Assembly (NCBI GenBank): GCA_905233325.1
Contig: CAJODU010000001.1
Coordinates: forward strand, 1-29,412
DNA: 29,412 nucleotides
DNA from: an uncultured Selenomonadaceae bacterium
GTDB taxonomy: Bacteria; Bacillota; Negativicutes; Selenomonadales; Selenomonadaceae
Direction: 5' to 3'
In this document: piece by piece, positions 8,328-15,985 of the stretch
How positions within the stretch are numbered: the stretch's first letter is position 1
Layout of the letters: each line of letters opens with the position of its first letter
Position numbers and translations under genes: made by a program
The notes under the pieces: generated by a model
Told to the model about the DNA's origin: nothing
Seen by the model: only the letters and a program-made list of their open reading frames with translations
Database searches by the model: none

Positions 8328-8388
8328 AAAAGCAGTCAGCAGATAGAAGGCTTGAATTGATAACTATCTGCCGGCTGCTTTTAGATTG
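8328..8388 (+). terminator. Rho-independent terminator of glyA-gmhB-leuS
   Basis: A long hairpin: arm 8328-8346 pairs with 8364-8382 (19 positions, one A/C mismatch and one G-T pair) around a 17-nt loop. The T-rich end TTTTAGATTGCTTTT follows. It begins 17 nt after the leuS stop. Confidence 0.9.
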
Positions 8389-8400
8389 CTTTTCTACAAC

Positions 8401-8437
8401 AAAAAACCTCGACCGAGCTTGAAACTCTTTCGAGGTT
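8401..8437 (-). terminator. Rho-independent terminator of tRNA-Glu
   Basis: On the minus strand an 8-bp perfect stem (AACCTCGA / TCGAGGTT, arms 8430-8437 and 8405-8412) runs into a TTTTTT tract at 8401-8406. It lies about 33 nt beyond the tRNA 3' end and faces the leuS terminator. Confidence 0.88.
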
Positions 8438-8469
8438 AAAATCTATATCAAGATCAATTATTATCAGAA

Positions 8470-8544
8470 TGGTGACGCCAGCGGGATTTGAACCCACGAA
8501 CCCGCCGTGAAAGGGCGGTGTCTTAACCACTTGACGATGGCGCC
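8470..8544 (-). tRNA. tRNA-Glu (anticodon TTC)
   Basis: A 75-nt cloverleaf on the minus strand with encoded CCA (complement of 8470-8472). The acceptor stem GGCGCCA pairs with TGGCGTC (one G-T pair). The anticodon stem CCGCC/GGCGG encloses loop CTTTCAC, so the anticodon is TTC. The T-arm GTGGGTTCAAATCCCGC is standard. It has its own promoter and terminator as a single-gene unit. Confidence 0.97.
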
Positions 8545-8568
8545 GACTAGTTGTTACCAACGAAGTAA

Positions 8569-8597
8569 AGTATAGCACAACATTTCAAAAAAATCAA
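8569..8597 (-). promoter_or_regulatory. Promoter of tRNA-Glu
   Basis: On the minus strand, TTGATT (8592-8597) is followed by a 17-nt spacer and TATACT (8569-8574). The -10 lies 24 nt before the tRNA 5' end, leaving a short leader. It is the only transcription signal needed for the tRNA, since the upstream ACT gene ends at 8651. Confidence 0.8.
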
Positions 8598-8650
8598 GAG
8601 GAAATTTAAAATTTTTTTCTAATTTGCTTGATTGATTTTGTATTAGATAC

Positions 8651-9076
8651 TCAAACTTCTGATATTTGCTCTTGAGTCAGTGACTTGAGCCCCTTCGCAC
8701 TCAGCAGAGACTCAGCCTTCTTTACATCAGTAACTTTAAATATCATATAGGCACGCTGCTTGCCGGCAAAGGCGTACATATACTCAATATTGACATCTGC
8801 CTCAGTGAAGGATTGGAGGATTTTGTCAAGACTGCCGGCCTCGTCCGAAATGGCATAAACCAGCACGGGCGTAAATCTCGCAATAAAATTCTCTTCCTTC
8901 AGAATGGTCGTCGCCTCATAGACATCATCAACAATCATTCTGACAATACCGAAATCATTGGTATCGGCAAGCGAGAGGGCGCGAATGTTGATATTGTGTT
9001 TCGCCAGAATATTAGTCATATTGTTCAGAGTACCGGGGCGATTTTCCAAAAACACCGAAACTTGTTTGACGCTCAT
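8651..9076 (-). CDS. Tandem ACT-domain protein
   Basis: A 141-aa protein made of two ACT modules: residues about 4-65 (VSVFLENRPGTLNNMTNIL then an IVRMIVDD strand) and about 70-135 (VYAISDEAGSLDKILQSF then a YMIFKV strand). ACT domains bind amino acids or related small ligands and regulate metabolism; no catalytic domain is attached. It lies 12 nt after paaK with AAGGTGGTG upstream of its ATG, so it is cotranscribed with that gene. Such ACT proteins are often found next to paaK-type ligases in anaerobes, and I infer sensing of an aromatic amino acid. The ligand is not proven. Confidence 0.88.
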   Translation of the reverse strand: MSVKQVSVFLENRPGTLNNMTNILAKHNINIRALSLADTNDFGIVRMIVDDVYEATTILKEENFIARFTPVLVYAISDEAGSLDKILQSFTEADVNIEYMYAFAGKQRAYMIFKVTDVKKAESLLSAKGLKSLTQEQISEV

Positions 9077-9088
9077 ATTAACACCACC

Positions 9089-10390
9089 TTAAATCTTGCG
9101 TTTGTCGATAACCCTTACAGCTTTGCCTTCACTTCTTGCAATAGTCTTCGGAGCCACAAGGTTGACTTTTGCCTTGATACCAAGCATTGACTTCAAGCCG
9201 TCTTCAAGAACCTTCTTGTGAGTTTGAATCTCACCAACATTATCGGTGAACATATCCGGCGTCATTTCGACGTTAATATCAAAGGTGTCGGTGTTGTTCA
9301 CGCGGTCAACGATAATCTGATAGTTGGCAGCGTAACCATTATTGAGGAGGACAGTCTCAATCTGGCTTGGGAAGACATTGACGCCGCGAATAATAAGCAT
9401 ATCATCACTGCGACCTTTAGGCTTGCACATTCTGATATGAGTACGTCCGCAGGAACATTTTTCACGAGTGAGAGTACAAATGTCGCGGGTACGATAGCGA
9501 AGGAGCGGGAAGGCCTCTTTGTCCAGACTGGTGAAGACCAACTCACCTTGAGAGCCTTCAGGCAGGACTTCGCCTGTGTCGGGATTGATAATCTCTGCAA
9601 TGAAGTGATCCTCGTTGATGTGCATTCCGTGCTGTTCGGAACATTCAAAGGAGACACCGGGGCCGGAAATCTCAGTCAAGCCGTAAATATCATAAGCCTT
9701 GATACCAAGCGTCTTTTCAATATCGCGGCGCATCTCCTCAGACCAAGCCTCAGCACCGAAGATACCTGCTTTCAGCGGAATATCCTCAGGTTTGAGTCCC
9801 ATTTCCTTCATCGACTCACCAAGATAGGCGGCATAACTCGGCGTGCAACAGAGAATAGTCGCCGACAAGTCCATAATAAACATAATCTGTCGCTCAGTGT
9901 TCCCGCTGCTTTGAGGAATTGTAAGGCAGCCGACTTTGTGAGAGCCGCCATCAAGACCTGCACCGCCGGTAAAAAGTCCATAACCGTAGGAAACTTGTAC
10001 AACGTCTTCATTACTGCCGCCCGCCGCGACTATTGCACGAGCACAGCACTCATTCCACATATCAATATCATTTTGAGTATAGAACGCAACAACACGCTTG
10101 CCGGTTGTGCCTGAAGTTGAATGAATCCTCACGCAGTCCTTGAGAGGACAGGCAAGCAGACCATAAGGATAACATTCTTTGAGGTCAGCCTTAGAGAGAA
10201 AAGGCAGCTTGTGAAGATCATCAATGGATTTGATGTCCTCCGGCGTCAATCCTTTCTCTTCCATCTTCTTGCGATAGTAAGGCACATTTTCCCAGACGTG
10301 TTTGACTTGCTTGGGGAGTTTCTCATTTTGAATGGCCTTTATCTGTTCAATCGGTGCACATTCAATTTCTTGCTGAAAGTATCTTTCCAT
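9089..10390 (-). CDS. paaK: Phenylacetate-CoA ligase (AMP-forming)
   Basis: A 433-aa member of the ANL adenylate-forming family. It activates phenylacetate, or a related aryl acid, with ATP and CoA. Visible motifs are the P-loop-like HSTSGTTGK, YGLFTGGAGLDGG, FGAEAWSEEMR, the adenylate-binding YGLTEISGPG, and RYRTRDI followed by Cys-rich CSCG. The C-terminal AMP-binding subdomain is complete. The length is typical for PaaK. No aerobic paa genes are nearby, so a role in anaerobic aromatic amino-acid turnover with the ACT protein is more likely (inference). ATG 10390 has GAGG seven nt upstream. Confidence 0.93.
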   Translation of the reverse strand: MERYFQQEIECAPIEQIKAIQNEKLPKQVKHVWENVPYYRKKMEEKGLTPEDIKSIDDLHKLPFLSKADLKECYPYGLLACPLKDCVRIHSTSGTTGKRVVAFYTQNDIDMWNECCARAIVAAGGSNEDVVQVSYGYGLFTGGAGLDGGSHKVGCLTIPQSSGNTERQIMFIMDLSATILCCTPSYAAYLGESMKEMGLKPEDIPLKAGIFGAEAWSEEMRRDIEKTLGIKAYDIYGLTEISGPGVSFECSEQHGMHINEDHFIAEIINPDTGEVLPEGSQGELVFTSLDKEAFPLLRYRTRDICTLTREKCSCGRTHIRMCKPKGRSDDMLIIRGVNVFPSQIETVLLNNGYAANYQIIVDRVNNTDTFDINVEMTPDMFTDNVGEIQTHKKVLEDGLKSMLGIKAKVNLVAPKTIARSEGKAVRVIDKRKI

Positions 10391-10651
10391 AAAACAGCCT
10401 CACTTTTGTTTGATATGTTGATATTTTTTTCTATAATCACAGATTAGCAAAATTCTGTATTTGTGTAATTCTTCAAAAAATCAAAATTTCCTTCATTGAG
10501 AGCAAAAATTTACTAACATTGAGAAAATTGCCTAATATTTATATTGAAGACTCTTCAATTTTTTTCAATGTTTCACGGAAATCAATTTTCAAATTTTTTC
10601 ATTCTTTTATTATATCACTCAAAAATTGAATTCTGTGGCAATTCTTTTTGT
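10391..10651. other. AT-rich intergenic region between divergent paaK and the efflux operon
   Basis: The gap from paaK to the efflux adaptor start is 323 nt. It holds the efflux promoter at 10652-10680. The rest is AT-rich, with several TTTTTT tracts and one short direct repeat at 10494-10524. I see no credible gene or RNA in it, and no clear paaK promoter on the minus strand. Confidence 0.5.
10494..10524. repeat. Direct repeat CATTGAGA x2, 23 bp apart
   Basis: The octamer occurs at 10494-10501 and 10517-10524. The start-to-start distance of 23 bp is about two helical turns, upstream of the efflux promoter. It may be a regulator site for either divergent unit. In such AT-rich DNA chance is a real alternative. 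Confidence 0.35.
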
Positions 10652-10680
10652 TTGACTTTTTTTTAAAAATACGTTATTAT
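10652..10680 (+). promoter_or_regulatory. Promoter of the RND efflux operon
   Basis: TTGACT (10652-10657) is followed by a 17-nt spacer and TATTAT (10675-10680). Transcription is predicted to start near 10687, giving a leader of about 27 nt that contains the AGGAGGG ribosome binding site. Confidence 0.78.
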
Positions 10681-10713
10681 TATACCTACAACATACAGAC
10701 AGGAGGGTTTATT

Positions 10714-11922
10714 TTGTTTTCTGTGAAATCCAAGCTATCAATTATTGCACTCATAACTATTCTTACAACAACGCTGTTTCTTGGCTGCGGAGAAGAGGAG
10801 CAAACGCCTCAACAAGCACAAAAGGCACAAGTCAAAGCAATGAAAGTTATCCAGCGAGATACTCCGCTGGTCTCTGAATTTGCCGGTCAGATACTCGCTG
10901 CCGATGAGGTTAAGGTTCAATCAAAAGTCTCCGGCAATGTTGTTGAGAAGTATGTTACAGGTGGTCAATTCGTCGAAGTCAATCAACCTCTATATAAGAT
11001 TGACTCACGCACTTATGAATCAGCAGTCTTGAAGGCTCGCGCTGATTTGGCACAATCCGAGGCTACTCTCAACAATGCCCAGATTGATCTATATCGTGAT
11101 CAGAAACTTTTGGAAGATGCTGCCATTGCCGAGCAAGTTGTCACTACTCAACAAGCTCAAGTCAGAGCTTATGAGGCACAGGCTGCCGCCAATGAGGCAC
11201 TCCTCAAGACAGCTATGGAAAACCTCGCCGATACCATGATCTATGCTCCTATGAGCGGTCAGCTCAGTGTTGATGATGTGGCAGTCGGCACTTTTGTCAC
11301 TGCCGGTCAGACGACACTCGTCACAATCGGCTCTTCCAACCCAATCTATGCCCAATTCTCCGTCAGTGAATCTGATTATTTGAAGTTCCTGCATATCCAA
11401 TCATTGAAGACGGAACAGATGGAAATAGACGTAACCCTTACCCTTGCAAACGGCACTGAATACCCGTTTGTCGGCAAGATTGTCGAATCAGATCGCGAAA
11501 TGGCTAATAATACCGGCTCTCTCACGATCAAGGCACTCTTCCCGAATCCCAGCGGTCTGCTCCTGCCGGGTATGTTCGCCCGCGTCAAACTCTCCGGCGA
11601 CACCCGCCCCAACTGTATACTCGTGCCGCAGCGCAGTGTCCAGCAGCTCCTCGGAAAATCTTTCGTAATGGTTGTCGGCAAGGACGGCAAGTCTGAAGCT
11701 CGCACTGTCACTCTCGGTGACAAAGTCGGCTCATACTACATCATCGAAGATGGCATCACTCCGCAGGACACTGTCATCGTTGAAGGTCTCACCAACCTGC
11801 AGGAAGGCGTTGATCTTGCCGTCACTGAAGTCACTGCCGGTGAGATGGGTTTCACCCTTGCCGAAGTCACAAGCACCTACAATGCTGATGCAAATGTTGG
11901 TCAATCATCAACACAACAATGA
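10714..11922 (+). CDS. acrA: RND efflux periplasmic adaptor lipoprotein (membrane fusion protein, AcrA/MexA type)
   Basis: A 402-aa adaptor linking an inner-membrane RND pump to an outer-membrane channel. TTG 10714 is preceded by AGGAGGG (10701-10707). The resulting N-terminus is a lipoprotein signal with lipobox LFLGC and lipidated C25, which an upstream start would bury. Family order is visible: a first half-lipoyl segment (SGNVVEKYVTGGQFVEVNQPL), a helical hairpin rich in Ala/Gln, a second lipoyl half (IYAPMSGQLSVDDVAVGTFV), and beta-barrel and membrane-proximal domains. The pump gene follows after 15 nt. The symbol is by analogy with E. coli; the substrate is unknown. Confidence 0.93.
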   Translation: MFSVKSKLSIIALITILTTTLFLGCGEEEQTPQQAQKAQVKAMKVIQRDTPLVSEFAGQILAADEVKVQSKVSGNVVEKYVTGGQFVEVNQPLYKIDSRTYESAVLKARADLAQSEATLNNAQIDLYRDQKLLEDAAIAEQVVTTQQAQVRAYEAQAAANEALLKTAMENLADTMIYAPMSGQLSVDDVAVGTFVTAGQTTLVTIGSSNPIYAQFSVSESDYLKFLHIQSLKTEQMEIDVTLTLANGTEYPFVGKIVESDREMANNTGSLTIKALFPNPSGLLLPGMFARVKLSGDTRPNCILVPQRSVQQLLGKSFVMVVGKDGKSEARTVTLGDKVGSYYIIEDGITPQDTVIVEGLTNLQEGVDLAVTEVTAGEMGFTLAEVTSTYNADANVGQSSTQQ

Positions 11923-11937
11923 GGACGGTGAATATTA

Positions 11938-14900
11938 ATGGCTAAATTCTTTATTCATCGCCCTATATTTGCAATCGTTATCGCACTGATAATCGTTATC
12001 GTCGGTATATTGGCAGGGTTGCAACTGCCGATTGCTCAATACCCACAGATTTCACCGCCTACCGTTTCTGTCGGCACTACTTACACCGGTGCTAACGCTC
12101 AGACTGTCAATGATACCGTTGCCCAAGTCATTGAGCAGCAGGTCAACGGCACCCAGGGTATGGACTATATGTCCTCCAACTCCGACGATACCGGTCGTTA
12201 CAGTTTGACTGTCACGTTTGAGGTCGGCACTGACGGCGATATGGACAGTGTTAAAGTCCAGAACAATGTTGCCATTGCAAATGCCTCTTTGCCCGGTGAT
12301 GTCCAGACTACCGGCGTCACCACCAAGAAGGCGTCTAACGAGCTGGCTTACATGGTCTCCCTCACTTCGCCGGACGGCCGCTATGATCGTGCCTTCATGA
12401 AGAACTACGCAGATATTTACATTATGGACGAGCTCAAGCGTATCAGCGGCGTCGGTGATGTTCAGATCTTCGGCTCTGACTATGCAATGCGTATTTGGCT
12501 GAATCCTGACAAGCTGGCTGAGTTGAATCTCACCATTGCAGATGTAACCCAAGCCATCAATGAGCAGAACTTGCAAGCCGCTGCGGGTACAGTCGGTGCA
12601 ATGCCTCTGCCGCAAGGTCAAGAGAAACAGTTCACCGGCAAAGTGCAGGGGCGTCTCGTCACTGTCGAGGAATTTGGTAATATAATCCTCAAGAGCAGCG
12701 GGAACGGATCATTTGTCAGACTCAAGGACGTTTCAAGAATAGAGACAGGTCAAAAGGCCAATAACATTGTCGCAAAGTTTGACGGAGTCCCTGCTGTCGG
12801 TTTCGGTATCATGCTGACGTCTGATGCTAATGCTATGGAGACTGTCAGAGGGATTCGTGAATTACTCGAACGCCAAGAGCAGAACTTGCCGCCGGCACTG
12901 CATATTGAGCAGATTTTCGACAGCACCGACTATATTAACGCCTCAATCCATGAGGTTGTTGAGACTTTCGTAATTGCTCTGCTGCTTGTCGTCTTCGTCA
13001 TATTCGTCTTCTTGCAGAGTTGGCGAGCAACGATTATACCGCTCCTCGCCGTTCCCGTTTCGTTGATAGGTACTTTCGCTTCTTTCATAATCCTTGACTT
13101 CTCCATCAACACCTTGACGCTCTTCGCAATGGTGCTTGCGATCGGTCTTGTCGTTGATGATGCTATCGTCGTTATAGAGAATGTTGAGCATCATATGGAA
13201 TCAGGCTTGACTCCTGTCGACGCAACCGAACGTGCTATGGACGAAGTGCAGGGGCCTGTTGTCGCTATCGCCTTCGTCCTTGCTGCCGTCTTTGTCCCTG
13301 TTGCCTTCCTCGGCGGCATGACAGGTATCCTCTACAAGCAATTCGCGTTGACTATAGCTATCTCAATGGCATTGAGTGCCTTCGTGGCGTTGACTTTGAC
13401 TCCTGCCCTCTGCGCGATGATCCTCAAGCCTCACGATCCTAACGCCAGTCAAGGTATTCTCGACAAATTCTTTGATTGGTTCAATAGAGCCTTTGATTTT
13501 TCCAAGAACAAATACGTTCACGCTGTCGCTGCAATGATCGGTCACAGTAAAATATCTTTCTTGATGCTTTTGGTGATTTGTATCGCAACGGGTGTTATGT
13601 ATACCAGAATGCCGAGTACATTCGTTCCGGAAGAAGATCAGGGTTATTGTATGATTTCAGTCTCACTGCCGGAAGGTACTTCACTCAATCACACTGTTGA
13701 AACTTCCGGCAAATTCGCCGCTGCCATTCGCAAGAATATGAAAGGTCTCAAAAACAGTATGGAGATTTGCGGCTTCGATATATTGTCCTTTGGTTCCAAG
13801 CCTAATACCGCAACCATTATCTGCGGTTTTGAAGATTGGACTAAACGCGAAGATTTTGAATCCTCCGTTAGTGCAAATATAGGTCTTGCTTTCGGATTGG
13901 GAGCGCAAGTTGTTCCTGAGGCCAGAGTAATTGCCTTCAATCCGCCTGCACTCCCAGGCTTAGGTTCTGTCGGCGGCTGGTCACTTCAGTTGCAGGATAT
14001 GAGCGGTCACACAGATCAGGAACTTGACGAAATCACCAAGAGAATCGTCGCAAAAGGCAATCAAGACCCAAGGCTCCAAGGTGTCCGTACAACCTACAGT
14101 ATCAACTCACCGACTTATGAATATGAAGTTGATCGTGAGAAGGTCAAGTTGCTCGGTGTCGACCTCTCCGATGTCTTCACTGCACTGCAAGTCAACTTTG
14201 GTGGTTTCCAAGTCAATGACTTTAACGAGTTCGGCCGCACTTACAAGGTTATGCTGCAGTCCGATGTCCTCTATCGTTCTGAGGCTGAATCCGCTAAATT
14301 CGTCTTCGTCAAAGGTGACAACAATCAAATGGTTCCGCTTAACACTTTGATTAAGCCAAGAATGTCAACCGGTCCGACGCAGATTTCACGCTTTAACGCC
14401 TCACGCGCCGTGACAATTCAAGGCGACGCCGGTGCAGGTTATTCATCAGGTCAAGCTATGGCTGCCATTGAGGAGATTGTCCGTGCAGAGGCCGGAACTG
14501 GCTTTAATGTTGAGTGGTCAGGTCAAAGCCGCGAAGAGAAGAAGGCCTCCAGTTCAACTTTGCAAGTTTTGGCTTTGGCGTTGGTGTTCGTCTTCCTCTG
14601 CCTTGCAGCACTTTACGAGAGTTGGTCAGTGCCTTTTGCGGTTCTGTTTACAGTTCCGACAGGAATATTCGGAGCGTTGCTCTCTGAAATGGGTATGAGT
14701 TGGCTTGAAACGACTTTCGCCCATGGCAACGCCGGATTACAAAATAGTGTTTACATGCAGATCGGCGTCATAATGATAATCGGTCTTGCAGCTAAGAATG
14801 CGATTTTGATCGTTGAGTTCGCCAAGGTTCGTGTTGATAGAGGAATGATGCCTATCAAGGCGGCTATTGAGGCGGCAGGTCTGCGTCTTCGTCCTATCTT

Positions 14901-15129
14901 GATGACTTCCTTCGCCTTCATTATCGGCTGTCTGCCTCTTGCGATTGCAACAGGTGCGGGCTCTGCAGCACGTAACGGCATGGGTGTGGCAGTTGTCGGC
15001 GGTATGCTCTTTGCAACTTCAATCGGTATCTTCCTGATACCCGTCTTCTTCGTCATCACCGAATGGGTAGCAAGCAAGCTGGGCTTTATGAAACAGGAGA
15101 AGCGCAAACGCTCAATCGATTATATGTAA
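11938..15129 (+). CDS. acrB: RND multidrug efflux pump, HAE1 family (AcrB type)
   Basis: A 1063-aa proton-driven inner-membrane transporter. It starts MAKFFIHRPIFA, as HAE1 pumps do, and has the duplicated layout of 12 membrane helices and two large periplasmic loops. The proton-relay pair D407-D408 in GLVVDDAIVVIENVE aligns in number with E. coli AcrB, and the partner lysine is K953 in GLAAKNAILIVEFA. The length and motifs indicate an intact pump. ATG 11938 follows a GAGGACGGTGA region. It is cotranscribed with the adaptor. No outer-membrane factor gene follows, so a TolC-like protein must come from elsewhere. Confidence 0.95.
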   Translation: MAKFFIHRPIFAIVIALIIVIVGILAGLQLPIAQYPQISPPTVSVGTTYTGANAQTVNDTVAQVIEQQVNGTQGMDYMSSNSDDTGRYSLTVTFEVGTDGDMDSVKVQNNVAIANASLPGDVQTTGVTTKKASNELAYMVSLTSPDGRYDRAFMKNYADIYIMDELKRISGVGDVQIFGSDYAMRIWLNPDKLAELNLTIADVTQAINEQNLQAAAGTVGAMPLPQGQEKQFTGKVQGRLVTVEEFGNIILKSSGNGSFVRLKDVSRIETGQKANNIVAKFDGVPAVGFGIMLTSDANAMETVRGIRELLERQEQNLPPALHIEQIFDSTDYINASIHEVVETFVIALLLVVFVIFVFLQSWRATIIPLLAVPVSLIGTFASFIILDFSINTLTLFAMVLAIGLVVDDAIVVIENVEHHMESGLTPVDATERAMDEVQGPVVAIAFVLAAVFVPVAFLGGMTGILYKQFALTIAISMALSAFVALTLTPALCAMILKPHDPNASQGILDKFFDWFNRAFDFSKNKYVHAVAAMIGHSKISFLMLLVICIATGVMYTRMPSTFVPEEDQGYCMISVSLPEGTSLNHTVETSGKFAAAIRKNMKGLKNSMEICGFDILSFGSKPNTATIICGFEDWTKREDFESSVSANIGLAFGLGAQVVPEARVIAFNPPALPGLGSVGGWSLQLQDMSGHTDQELDEITKRIVAKGNQDPRLQGVRTTYSINSPTYEYEVDREKVKLLGVDLSDVFTALQVNFGGFQVNDFNEFGRTYKVMLQSDVLYRSEAESAKFVFVKGDNNQMVPLNTLIKPRMSTGPTQISRFNASRAVTIQGDAGAGYSSGQAMAAIEEIVRAEAGTGFNVEWSGQSREEKKASSSTLQVLALALVFVFLCLAALYESWSVPFAVLFTVPTGIFGALLSEMGMSWLETTFAHGNAGLQNSVYMQIGVIMIIGLAAKNAILIVEFAKVRVDRGMMPIKAAIEAAGLRLRPILMTSFAFIIGCLPLAIATGAGSAARNGMGVAVVGGMLFATSIGIFLIPVFFVITEWVASKLGFMKQEKRKRSIDYM

Positions 15130-15147
15130 TTTGATATTTACTGATTT

Positions 15148-15193
15148 AGCTGATAGCATTTAGTCGTTGGTTACTATTTGCTGTCAGCTTTTT
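15148..15193 (+). terminator. Rho-independent terminator after the efflux operon
   Basis: An 11-bp stem (15148-15158 with 15179-15189, one G-T pair) with a 20-nt loop runs into TTTTT at 15189-15193. It ends only a few bases before the Shine-Dalgarno of the acetyltransferase gene, so that gene either depends on readthrough or on a promoter I cannot identify. Confidence 0.75.
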
Positions 15194-15217
15194 AGCAAAG
15201 GAGGAGAACTTATCATT

Positions 15218-15796
15218 ATGACAGAAAAAGAAAAAATGCTGGCAGGAGAATGGTATAATGCCAACTTTGACAAAGACCTCTTTGAGGAGAGAATGAAAGT
15301 CAAAGATCTTTGCTGCCAACTTAATCAAACATTGCCGAGCCACCTCAAGCAACGTATGGATATACTGAGCCGTATTTTGCCGAATGTAGATGTTGAACAA
15401 GTTGAGATACTTTCACCGTTTATGGTGGACTACGGCTACAATGTAAAAATGGGTGCCGGTTGTTTCCTCAATCACAATATCTATTTGATGGATTGTGCTG
15501 AGATCAAGTTCGGCAAAAAATGCTTTATCGGTCCTAATTGTGGCTTTTATACCGCCATTCACCCTATGCTTATCGAGCCGCGCAATGAAGGGCTGGAAAT
15601 TGCTAAACCTATCGAACTGGCAGACAATATCTGGATAGGTGCAGATGTGACAATCCTGCCGGGTGTCAAGATTGGTGAGGGTTCCGTCATCGGTGCCAAA
15701 AGTTTAGTGAGTAAGGATATTCCGGCGGGCGTACTTGCTTTCGGAAATCCCTGCCGAGTAATCAAACCTATAATCGATCCTAAATGTGAAATATAG
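15218..15796 (+). CDS. Maltose/galactoside-type sugar O-acetyltransferase
   Basis: A 192-aa left-handed beta-helix acetyltransferase. Residues 1-50 form the helical Mac domain (EKMLAGEWYNANFDKDL). The hexapeptide repeats run from about 75 to 180 (GAGCFLNHNI, FGKKCFIGPNC, IWIGADVTILPG, IGEGSVIGAKSLVS). The likely catalytic histidine is in YTAIHPM. The family transfers acetyl from acetyl-CoA to sugars such as maltose, galactosides or Nod-factor sugars; the real acceptor here is unknown. ATG 15218 follows AAAGGAGGAG. A terminator precedes it and the kinase promoter lies just after it, so it is probably a single-gene unit. Confidence 0.88.
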   Translation: MTEKEKMLAGEWYNANFDKDLFEERMKVKDLCCQLNQTLPSHLKQRMDILSRILPNVDVEQVEILSPFMVDYGYNVKMGAGCFLNHNIYLMDCAEIKFGKKCFIGPNCGFYTAIHPMLIEPRNEGLEIAKPIELADNIWIGADVTILPGVKIGEGSVIGAKSLVSKDIPAGVLAFGNPCRVIKPIIDPKCEI

Positions 15797-15815
15797 TTTC
15801 CATTAAATAAAAAAA

Positions 15816-15844
15816 TTGACAAATTTGCCTTTATCGTTGATAAT
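15816..15844 (+). promoter_or_regulatory. Promoter of the hybrid histidine kinase gene
   Basis: TTGACA (15816-15821) is followed by a 17-nt spacer and GATAAT (15839-15844). The start is expected near 15851, which leaves a leader of about 135 nt before ATG 15986. Confidence 0.78.
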
Positions 15845-15850
15845 GGTATG

Positions 15851-15985
15851 GAAAGAAAAAAGATTTTTGATTTAGTCTTCACAATAAATGCAAACCTCTT
15901 CGATTGAAATTTCGCAACATCTGCGGTGACGAAAGTATATCTATTCCATAGAAAAGAATACCCCTATCAACCAGAGGTGAAAGTA
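15851..15985 (+). other. Long 5' leader of the kinase gene with a 13-codon upstream ORF
   Basis: The leader is about 135 nt. It contains ATG 15888 to TGA 15929, encoding 13 codons, whose stop overlaps GTG 15926 (GTGA). That GTG is in frame with the kinase and would add 20 residues. No Shine-Dalgarno precedes either codon, whereas ATG 15986 has AGAGGTGA five nt upstream. A short stem TTTCG/CGAAA (15910-15914 / 15930-15934) is possible. It may be regulatory, but the evidence is thin. Confidence 0.35.

Noticed and set aside
8381..8578. A 65-codon minus-strand open frame
   Set aside because: It runs through tRNA-Glu and its terminator, so it is not a protein gene.
9218..10114. A 298-codon open frame on the plus strand inside paaK
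   Set aside because: It is antisense to a clear PaaK gene with no ribosome site or domain of its own.
15880..15935. Cyclic-di-GMP (GEMM-I) riboswitch in the kinase leader
   Set aside because: Only GCAAACC and a CGCAA-like string are present; the GGGACGCAAAGC core and the paired stems of GEMM are missing.
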